Origin: a candidate division WOR-3 bacterium
Lineage (GTDB): Bacteria > SDB-A
Direction of reading: 5' to 3'
Assembly (NCBI GenBank): GCA_016926475.1
Contig: JAFGON010000065.1
Location: 1 to 9,708, forward strand
Length of the DNA: 9,708 bases
Position numbers and translations under genes: made by a program. The notes below the pieces were generated by a model that was given only the letters and a program-made list of their open reading frames with translations, did no database searches and was not told where the DNA came from. Positions 1 through 6,723 of this stretch are shown here, one piece after another; within the stretch, counting starts at the first letter, position 1; each line of letters starts with the position of its first letter.

Positions 1-1422
1 GGTTACTTGCAAGAGTTCATAGGCGAGAGAATAGGGATGGACTTGAAGATGAAGGTCTATGAGCATGTAATAAGACTTCCCGTCCAATACTTCGATGAAA
101 ATCCTTCTGGCTATATATCGACGAGAATAATCGGCGACGTATCAGCCGTCCAGGGGCTCGTTGTTGATGTATTTTCAAATCTTTTACGAGACGGCCTGAC
201 AATACTTGTCGGAGCCCTTGCTATATTCTACCTCTCCTGGAAACTCGCCGTAGCCTCCATAATCTTTCTTCCTTTCTATGTGTATTTTGCGTTTGTCTAT
301 TCCAAGAAAATCAAGGAATATAGCAAAAAGGTCAGGGAAGAGAGTGCTCTTCTAAGCGGATTTCTTAAAGAAAATCTCTTGATAATAAGACTCGTAAAAG
401 AGTTCTGCGCCGAGAGGTGGAGTTCATTAAAGTTTTACTCCTCACAAAAGAGTTTTGTCAGAAGAGTTTTGGCGCTTTTCAGGGTCAGATTGAAATTTAT
501 CTCATTCATTACGTTCATAAACGGTATATCTCCTCTTATTGTTCTTGGGTTTGGGGGATACTTGATAATGAGAGGAGAGATGACACTTGGAACCCTCGTC
601 GCTTTTTCGTCATTCGCGAATTATCTCTATTCACCTGTTTTAGGGTTGTTGTCTTTGAACCAGAGAGTCCAGGAAGGGATGGCTTCTTTCGAGAGGATAA
701 AGGAAATCTTGGACAAAGAAACCGAACACAGAAACGGAATAGAACAGATTGAAAACGCCTTTATCGAATACAAAGATGTATTTTTCAAAAGAGGAGAGAG
801 GAGTATTCTCAAGGGTATTAGCTTTACTATAGACCCGGGAGAAAAAGTCTTGATAAAAGGCAGGAGCGGAGAGGGTAAGACAACTATCGTAAATCTCTTG
901 TTCGGTTACATAAAGCAGGACAGCGGAAATATAGAAGTGTCGGGTAGAGATGTAGAAAAATATTCACTGAAAGTTCTTAGGGAAAATATTGGCTACATGT
1001 CCCAGGATGTAATGTTGTTCAAGGGAACGCTCGAGGAGAATATTACTCTTGGAAGAAAAGTTGAAGAAGAAAAACTCAGAACAGCAATTGAAAATGCTGG
1101 GTTGTCAGAGACCATAGTTAAACTGCCGGAAAAACTTCTTACACAATCCGGGGAAATGGGGTTCAATCTATCCGGAGGAGAGAAAAAGAGAATAGGGTTG
1201 GTTAGAATCTTTCTTAAAAATCCTAAAATTATAGTCCTCGACGAACCTTTTTCAGGTGTTGATTATGAGGCGAGATATGGCATCAAGGAAGCGATTGACG
1301 GGTTGTTCGCCGATCAAACTCTGATAGTCATCTCCCATGATGAGGAGGAAAAGGATTACAAAAAAGTATTATACCTTGAAAACGGTTTGTTGAGGGAAAA
1401 CCAAAGAAGGATAAATGTATAG
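1..1422 (+). CDS. ABC exporter, fused membrane and ATPase domains (5' end missing)
   Basis: The reading frame is open from base 1, so the gene starts outside the window; 473 codons are present and roughly 100 N-terminal residues (first one or two membrane helices) are missing compared with usual ~580-residue exporters. Numbering from the first window codon: the type I exporter permease occupies about 1-235, with the coupling region FDENPSGYISTRI near 31-43, hydrophobic segments near 64-81, 83-100, 167-191 and 196-216. The nucleotide-binding domain follows, with Walker A GRSGEGKTT (287-295), Q-loop Gln335, signature LSGGE (390-394; Glu replaces the usual Gln), Walker B IIVLDEP with catalytic Glu415, D-loop SGVD and H-loop His446. 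All ATPase motifs are intact, so the protein is probably active, working as a dimer in the inner membrane. Substrate (lipid, peptide or drug) cannot be told. It lies 66 bp upstream of the efflux operon on the same strand. Confidence 0.95.
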   Translation, partial: GYLQEFIGERIGMDLKMKVYEHVIRLPVQYFDENPSGYISTRIIGDVSAVQGLVVDVFSNLLRDGLTILVGALAIFYLSWKLAVASIIFLPFYVYFAFVYSKKIKEYSKKVREESALLSGFLKENLLIIRLVKEFCAERWSSLKFYSSQKSFVRRVLALFRVRLKFISFITFINGISPLIVLGFGGYLIMRGEMTLGTLVAFSSFANYLYSPVLGLLSLNQRVQEGMASFERIKEILDKETEHRNGIEQIENAFIEYKDVFFKRGERSILKGISFTIDPGEKVLIKGRSGEGKTTIVNLLFGYIKQDSGNIEVSGRDVEKYSLKVLRENIGYMSQDVMLFKGTLEENITLGRKVEEEKLRTAIENAGLSETIVKLPEKLLTQSGEMGFNLSGGEKKRIGLVRIFLKNPKIIVLDEPFSGVDYEARYGIKEAIDGLFADQTLIVISHDEEEKDYKKVLYLENGLLRENQRRINV

Positions 1423-1442
1423 ACAAAAATGTTTTATATCTG

Positions 1443-1477
1443 TTGATATTGGCGTTTTGGCGTATTTTATGTTAAAT
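1443..1477 (+). promoter_or_regulatory. Possible weak promoter before the efflux operon
   Basis: The AT-rich 66-bp gap between the ABC gene and the channel gene holds TTGATA (1443-1448, 5 of 6 to the -35 consensus), 16 bases, then TTTTAT (1465-1470, 4 of 6 to the -10). An alternative pair is TTGGCG (1449-1454), 17 bases, TTAAAT (1472-1477). The sequence TTGGCGT occurs twice, at 1449-1455 and 1457-1463, which could be part of an operator. Such matches are common in AT-rich DNA, so this is only a candidate; readthrough from the ABC gene is equally possible, as no strong terminator hairpin is seen in the gap. Confidence 0.3.
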
Positions 1478-1488
1478 TCTTTGAAACT

Positions 1489-2832
1489 ATGTTAGTTTTA
1501 TTTAATGTTCTGGTCTCACTCGTCTTAAGCCTTTCTCAGGCGGAGTCCTTGGCGGTGTCGAACTCCTATGAAATGAGAGCCGCGAGGGAAAGAGTTTTAG
1601 CGGCGAGATCGCAGTACAGGTCGCAGGTCTATAAATTTATCCCTGAACTCAGCCTGACCGGATACCTACCGAGAATTTCGTACTCTTCAAATTACACGAA
1701 TTATCCGCCTTTCCCAGAACCACTGAAAATATGGACGAAGACAGAGGAAGGAGTCCTGGGAGCACACCTCTCGGCTTTACTGCCTACGGGAGCAGACGCC
1801 GAAGTGTCTTATGAGCTGTCAAAGGTCAACCAGACCTCAAACATATACCAGGACGAAAACTACTACGAGGGAAATGTTTTTTTTTCTCTCTCCCAGCCCG
1901 TTCTGGGAAATTTTCTGCCTCGTAATGAAATTAAATACTACGAGAGGAATTACGAGAGAGAACTACGGAATTTAGAGAGAACAGAAAGAAATGTTCTATA
2001 TTCCCTGAGGTCTGATTATGTTGATCTCTATATTCTTCAACGCGCGAGTGAGACATTTTACGCAATGGAGAGCCTTGCCTTGAGGCAGTTCGGAGAACTC
2101 GAACACCTTTACAGAAGCGGATATCTCGAAGAGGTAGATCTTCTGAGAGACCAGAGCAGACTTGGATTAATCATATTGAAAAAACTTGAGACGGATTCAA
2201 AAATATCTCAATCTATAGATGAGCTCGAGCTCGCCACGGGAGAGGATTCTTTCGCAGCTGTACTTCCGGATGTACCAGTGTTTACAGGTGAGATAACTCC
2301 TCTTTCTTATTACGACCTTGCGGACATGGAGGATGATATAGAAGACGCTGTTTATCTTTTGGAAAAAGAAAAATCCGCCACGGAAATTTCTCTGGATTTT
2401 CAGGGTTATTACGGACTGAACGGAAGAGACGAGGAGACAAGCGCTTTGTACGATGTAGAAGAAAACAGGTGGGGAATTGCTGCAGGGATAACAGTGCCGA
2501 TATTCAGATTTTCAGACAGAGAGAGGATAAAATCGCTCGAATACTCGCTGTCCGCCCTCAGGGAACGGAAAGCAGGATTAGAGGCTGAGATTGCAGCTCA
2601 GAAGAGAAAAATCGGTACTGACTCCCAAAGACTTCTCGTCAGGTTCGAGATAGCGTTATCAACATTCGAGGCGGCGGAAAAAGTTTTATTGAGAACTCCG
2701 TGGGAAATGTCGTCACCTTCCGAACAGCTTTCTTATCTTGGGGACTACACCGACGCGCTCGAAGCATACGGCGCCGTCCTCAAAGAAATGCTGATCTTAG
2801 ATTTGAATTTTGATAAAAGAGTTGAGCAGTAA
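1489..2832 (+). CDS. TolC-like outer-membrane efflux channel
   Basis: A 447-residue protein, the usual size for the outer membrane efflux protein (OEP/TolC) family, which forms trimeric exit ducts for RND or ABC pumps. It shows the two-fold repeat of the family: long helical segments (about 17-50, 142-255 and 285-300, then 340-440) alternate with two beta-hairpin sections, residues about 88-138 (ending SLSQPVLG) and 303-340 (RWGIAAGITVPIF). The segment SLSQAESLAVSNSYEMRAAR (15-34) matches the first family helix. Residues 1-14 are hydrophobic and act as a probable short signal peptide, but without the usual basic N-terminus. ATG 1489 is the only usual start codon in frame after the stop at 1444-1446, and no Shine-Dalgarno sequence precedes it. 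No lipobox Cys is visible. It is followed after 43 bp by the adaptor gene, which supports a role in the same pump. Confidence 0.92.
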   Translation: MLVLFNVLVSLVLSLSQAESLAVSNSYEMRAARERVLAARSQYRSQVYKFIPELSLTGYLPRISYSSNYTNYPPFPEPLKIWTKTEEGVLGAHLSALLPTGADAEVSYELSKVNQTSNIYQDENYYEGNVFFSLSQPVLGNFLPRNEIKYYERNYERELRNLERTERNVLYSLRSDYVDLYILQRASETFYAMESLALRQFGELEHLYRSGYLEEVDLLRDQSRLGLIILKKLETDSKISQSIDELELATGEDSFAAVLPDVPVFTGEITPLSYYDLADMEDDIEDAVYLLEKEKSATEISLDFQGYYGLNGRDEETSALYDVEENRWGIAAGITVPIFRFSDRERIKSLEYSLSALRERKAGLEAEIAAQKRKIGTDSQRLLVRFEIALSTFEAAEKVLLRTPWEMSSPSEQLSYLGDYTDALEAYGAVLKEMLILDLNFDKRVEQ

Positions 2833-2862
2833 TTATTCGCGGTTCTTTTCTGACCCTTGATC

Positions 2863-2868
2863 AAGGAG
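2863..2868 (+). promoter_or_regulatory. Ribosome binding site of the adaptor gene
   Basis: AAGGAG lies 7 bases before ATG 2876 and fixes that start. It is the only clear Shine-Dalgarno sequence in the operon. It overlaps the perfect 12-base palindrome CCTTGATCAAGG (2855-2866), which could fold over part of the site as a weak 4-bp stem. Confidence 0.75.
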
Positions 2869-2875
2869 CAGACAA

Positions 2876-3919
2876 ATGAAAAAGATAGCAATCACGATAG
2901 TAATAATCCTCCTTATCGTAATAGCGGGTTTTTTTGTCCTGAAAAAATTCGTTCTCGACAAAAAGAACCAAGATTCCATTGAAGAAATCGAGACCGACGA
3001 AATTCCGCCGCTTGAGGTCAAGGGCGCGATAGCCGACATCGGCGATGTCGCCGAATGGGTGGAAACACTCGGCAGAGTTGACGCGACAAAGAGAGTCGAT
3101 TTTATAAGTCCTTCAAACACGGTTATCGAAAGACTTTACGTTGGGCAGGGGGACAGCGTCAGGTCAGGGCAGGCACTGGCTCAGCTCAGATATTCCAGCG
3201 AGATGGCAAGTTACGAACAGGCGCTTTTCGACCTTGAGAAGGCGAGAACAAGATACCAGTACGGACTTGAGACAGGCGACACAAACAGGAACCTTTTGAG
3301 GGTCAGTTCGGGGCTTTTGGACGCCGAGAGACAATACGCGTCCATAGCGAGGACCGTACAAGACCTCAACATCAGAGCGCCTTTCAGCGGAGTCGTAACA
3401 AATATCACGCTTGAAGCCGGAAGCAGTGTTCGGCAGGGAGAACTCGTCCTCTCGGTCATATCGGGAGGAGGTCTCATAGTCAGGTCGTACGTCCCGCAGA
3501 CCGAGCTCTGGAGTCTCGGCGCAGGCAACAGGGCTATTGTGTCGTCCGTCGAAGGCGACAGAAGAAGCGATGGGGCAGTCGTATCGGTCTCACCTGTAGT
3601 TGATGAGCAGGGAACGGGAGAAGCCGTAGTGTCCCTGGACGGTCAGTGGAAGGTAGGGGAGATCGTGTCTGTCGAGATCCAAAGCGAAGTGTATCCTGAA
3701 AGGCTGAGGGTTCCCTACGACGCTGTTTTGAACAGACAGAACAAGTTTTTAGTATTCGTCGTAAGGGAAGGCAAGGCAAAATGGCAGTGGGTGACAGTCG
3801 GCGAGAGAGGGAGGGATTACATAGAAATATTAGAAGGAGTGCAGGAAGGCGACACTGTTCTCGTCGAGGGTCAGTTCACAATAGCCCACGACACAAAAGT
3901 AAAAGTACTCTTTGAATGA
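2876..3919 (+). CDS. RND efflux periplasmic adaptor (membrane fusion protein)
   Basis: A 347-residue HlyD/AcrA-type adaptor that links the inner-membrane RND pump to the outer-membrane channel. Residues 4-23 form one hydrophobic segment with a basic start (MKK) and no lipobox Cys, so it is probably held by an uncleaved N-terminal anchor rather than by a lipid. An acidic linker (about 34-47) follows. The split lipoyl domain is seen as the half GDSVRSGQALAQL (92-104) and the half IRAPFSGVVTNI (166-177) with AGSSVRQGELV (181-191). Between them lies a rather short alpha-hairpin (about 107-162). A beta-barrel (about 200-270) and a membrane-proximal domain (VPYDAVL 279-285; GVQEGDTVLVEGQF 321-334) complete it. 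The start is supported by AAGGAG at the right spacing. Its stop overlaps the next start as ATGA, which implies translational coupling with the first RND subunit. Confidence 0.95.
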   Translation: MKKIAITIVIILLIVIAGFFVLKKFVLDKKNQDSIEEIETDEIPPLEVKGAIADIGDVAEWVETLGRVDATKRVDFISPSNTVIERLYVGQGDSVRSGQALAQLRYSSEMASYEQALFDLEKARTRYQYGLETGDTNRNLLRVSSGLLDAERQYASIARTVQDLNIRAPFSGVVTNITLEAGSSVRQGELVLSVISGGGLIVRSYVPQTELWSLGAGNRAIVSSVEGDRRSDGAVVSVSPVVDEQGTGEAVVSLDGQWKVGEIVSVEIQSEVYPERLRVPYDAVLNRQNKFLVFVVREGKAKWQWVTVGERGRDYIEILEGVQEGDTVLVEGQFTIAHDTKVKVLFE

Positions 3920-6723
3920 AATTTATAAAGTTTTTCACAGAAAGACCGGTTCTGACGGCGATGCTCTATACGGCTCTGGCCGTCCTCGGTGTAATATCCC
4001 TTTTCAACCTTCCGTTCGAACTCCTTCCTGACGTCAGGAAGCCTGAGTATTCAGTCGTTTGCAGATATTCAGGGGCGTCGCCCGAAATAGTTGAGAGAGA
4101 GATAACCGCAAACATCGAAGAACGCGCTTATTCTGTAAAAGGTATCATGGACATAAGATCGGTGTCGTCGGAGGGTCTTTCAATAGTCACTCTTTATTTC
4201 CACAGGGACACGGACATGAAGGCGGCTCTTCTTCAGCTCCGCGAAAAAATGGACGAAGCGTACTGGTCTTTCCCCGAAGGAGCAGAAAGGCCTACGATAA
4301 TGACCACAGGCCCCTCTTCAAGGCCGATAATGGGAGTTTGGATAAAAGGAGAAAGGGAACTCATCGAAGGCGTGATATCGAGAAGATTGGAGCAGGTACA
4401 GGGCGTCAGCGAGGCGAGAATTCTGGGGATTATGAAGAAAAAAATAAAAATTACTGTAGAACCTGACCTTCTCGATGCCTACGGGATAACACCGGATGAA
4501 ATCGGCGCCGCCATAGTTTCATACAATATTTCTGCACCGTCAGGCCTTGTAAAAGACGGAAGTTACACTTTTCCCCTGAGGTTTGTTTCGACTACATACG
4601 ACGTAAAATCCATCGAGAACATACCGTTAAAAGGTGGACTTTTCAATCTCAAGGACGTCGCGATTATAGAGGAGACAGAGCAGGACAGGAACTGCGCCGT
4701 CTATTACAACGGTGAATTCGGGTATTTTGCCGAGATATACAGGGACTGGAACACGAATTCTATAAGGGTTTCAGACCGCGTTAGAGGACTGACGAAAGAC
4801 CTTGAAAAGGAATACCCGGAACTGGAATTTCGGATCTCTTACGACGACGCGGATTTTATCCAAAATTCAATCAGGGACATCGTCTTGACCCTATTGATTG
4901 GAGGATTCCTCGCCTTTGCGGTTCTCTTTCTTTTCACGGGCAACAAAAGAATACCGCTCATACTCTCGGTGTCCATGCCGCTTTCCATCGTGCCGGCTTT
5001 TTTTGTGTTTTACATCTTCAAAATTTCCATAAACACCATGACCCTTGCGGGACTGGCGCTCGCAATAGGAATGCTGGTTGACGCCTCAATAGTCGTCCTC
5101 GAAAACATCATAAGAAAAGGCGATTCGGTCGCAGGCGCGAGGGAAGTCGCGGTTGCTGTGATCACTTCTGTTCTGACTACTGTCGCGGTCTTTTTCCCGG
5201 TGGTCTACGTCCACGGAATCGCCGGGTCGATGCTCAAACCTCTGTCTTATTCGGTGATAATAACGCTGGCGCTTTCGCTTTTTGTAGCTTTCACTGTTTT
5301 GCCACTTCTTTCAAAATCGATGAAGAAAGACCAGAACACGAAGATCTACTCGGCAATAGAAAAAAGATTTGAGGCAATTTTAGACAAGTGTTACGAAAAA
5401 AAGGCCCTTGTTGTAATAGTTTTCGCGGTTTTTCTTATTTCAGGCCTATCGGTGTTTTTATTCATCAAAAAGGAAATGCTTCCGAAACTCGGTCAGGAGA
5501 CCCTGATCGAATATGAACTGACCCCGGGAACCGACATATCAGAGACTGAAAAAGTAGGGCAGAGGTTCGCACAATATTTCAATACCATGAAAATAGAAAA
5601 TCTCTTTCTTGCTGGCAGGACAGATCCATTCGGCATTACGGGTGAAAACAGCGGTGCTATAAGGGTCAAAGCATGGAATTCGCCAAGGGATTTAGAACGA
5701 ATATTCAGCGATTACTCAGGACTCAATTATTCCTACAGGGATTACAACCCTGTGACGGCTGATTTTTCTGCCCTCGGAACAATAACCTTAAGAGGTTATT
5801 ATGAAGAGACAGGCGAAAGCGATTTAGTAAAACGGATGATACAGGGGGTTTTTCCGAACGCAGTGTTCACATACTCCCAGAAGATAAGGACAATAAACAT
5901 AACCTTGAGGGAGGATCTTCTTTCGCTTTTCGGACATGACGCCGAGGACGTGGTGTCGAGGTTAAAGCTTTTCACGGGTGGAAACGAGATATTAGATGTC
6001 GAGAGGGGCGAGGAAAACCTCGTCATCTCATTGGAAGCCAGAGGATCACTTCGAGATCTTTCCAGGTTCAGAATAGGAAATCTCCCTCTGAAACTTTTTA
6101 CCAAGATAGACACGACGGAGATTGACAAAGCGATAACGAGATTCAACGGCAAAAGATGTGTTGAAGCCATTTTGCCTTACGATGCGAGGTTCAGAGCTCC
6201 GTCTTTTCCTTTCAGGTCGGAACTTGGCGGTGAGGCTGAAGAATACAGAAAATCGCAGACTAGTGTCGTGTTCGCTTTTATAGTGGCGGCTTTCCTGGTG
6301 TTTTTAATTTTAGCTTCGTTTTACGAGTCGTTTAAACTGCCTTTTCTTATAATGATAACTGTTCCATTCGCGGCTTCCGGATTCTTTCTCAGTCTCATAT
6401 TGACAGGGACAAGCCTAAACGCCATGTCCCTGATAGGCCTTGTCGTGCTAGTCGGCATAGTCGTCAACAACGCGATAATTTTAGTCGATAAAGCGGAAAA
6501 GTTCAGAAAAGAGGGAGTCTCCTATCCCGGCAAAAAAGCTTCAGTTGAGAGGCTCAGGGCGATATTGATGACTACACTGACGACGGTTCTGGGTCTTCTG
6601 CCGTTTTCTCTTGGGAATACTCTTCATTCACCCCTTGGCAGAGGAATTATCGGCGGTCTGCTTCTTTCGAGTTTCGTTTCTCTGCTTTTCATTCCTTTTA
6701 TCTATGATAGAGTTTTTCGTTAA
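3916..6723 (+). CDS. RND efflux pump subunit, first of a tandem pair (short form)
   Basis: A 935-residue inner-membrane RND transporter, AcrB/MdtB superfamily. It has the standard layout of twelve membrane segments: TM1 about 12-30, TM2-6 about 320-463, TM7 about 497-517, TM8-12 about 782-930, with two large periplasmic loops. Family marks are FFTERPV at the start, SPEIVEREIT (55-64), and the TM4 motif LAIGMLVDASIVVLEN (382-397) carrying Asp389, aligned with AcrB Asp407; the neighbouring AcrB Asp408 is Ala here. TM10 reads GIVVNNAIILVD (847-858), so Asn851 stands where AcrB has the relay Lys940. This VNNAI form is common in RND proteins outside the classic AcrB group. The protein is about 100 residues shorter than AcrB, mainly from a compact second periplasmic loop (about 265 residues) and a very short C-terminus. 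No Shine-Dalgarno is visible at ATG 3916; the ATGA overlap with the adaptor suggests coupling. The substrate is unknown. Confidence 0.97.
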   Translation: MKFIKFFTERPVLTAMLYTALAVLGVISLFNLPFELLPDVRKPEYSVVCRYSGASPEIVEREITANIEERAYSVKGIMDIRSVSSEGLSIVTLYFHRDTDMKAALLQLREKMDEAYWSFPEGAERPTIMTTGPSSRPIMGVWIKGERELIEGVISRRLEQVQGVSEARILGIMKKKIKITVEPDLLDAYGITPDEIGAAIVSYNISAPSGLVKDGSYTFPLRFVSTTYDVKSIENIPLKGGLFNLKDVAIIEETEQDRNCAVYYNGEFGYFAEIYRDWNTNSIRVSDRVRGLTKDLEKEYPELEFRISYDDADFIQNSIRDIVLTLLIGGFLAFAVLFLFTGNKRIPLILSVSMPLSIVPAFFVFYIFKISINTMTLAGLALAIGMLVDASIVVLENIIRKGDSVAGAREVAVAVITSVLTTVAVFFPVVYVHGIAGSMLKPLSYSVIITLALSLFVAFTVLPLLSKSMKKDQNTKIYSAIEKRFEAILDKCYEKKALVVIVFAVFLISGLSVFLFIKKEMLPKLGQETLIEYELTPGTDISETEKVGQRFAQYFNTMKIENLFLAGRTDPFGITGENSGAIRVKAWNSPRDLERIFSDYSGLNYSYRDYNPVTADFSALGTITLRGYYEETGESDLVKRMIQGVFPNAVFTYSQKIRTINITLREDLLSLFGHDAEDVVSRLKLFTGGNEILDVERGEENLVISLEARGSLRDLSRFRIGNLPLKLFTKIDTTEIDKAITRFNGKRCVEAILPYDARFRAPSFPFRSELGGEAEEYRKSQTSVVFAFIVAAFLVFLILASFYESFKLPFLIMITVPFAASGFFLSLILTGTSLNAMSLIGLVVLVGIVVNNAIILVDKAEKFRKEGVSYPGKKASVERLRAILMTTLTTVLGLLPFSLGNTLHSPLGRGIIGGLLLSSFVSLLFIPFIYDRVFR

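Noticed and set aside
1168-1182. ABC signature LSGGE instead of LSGGQ as a sign of inactivation
   Set aside because: Glu at this place occurs in many working ABC exporters, and Walker A, Walker B Glu, Q-loop and H-loop are all intact.
2833-3120. Antisense open frame of 95 codons over the start of the adaptor gene
   Set aside because: The adaptor frame there is clearly real (membrane anchor, lipoyl half, Shine-Dalgarno); the antisense product is Ser/Thr/Ile-rich with no visible domain.
5799-6170. Antisense open frame of 123 codons within the first RND gene
   Set aside because: It lies fully opposite a strong conserved coding region, is Ser-rich and low in recognisable domains, and has no operon context. 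It is a shadow of the real gene, as are the other antisense and off-frame open frames.
6611-6703. Upstream in-frame ATG that would lengthen the second RND protein by 31 residues
   Set aside because: The extra residues come from a region coding the last helix of the first RND subunit in another frame, and the standard RND N-terminus begins at ATG 6704.
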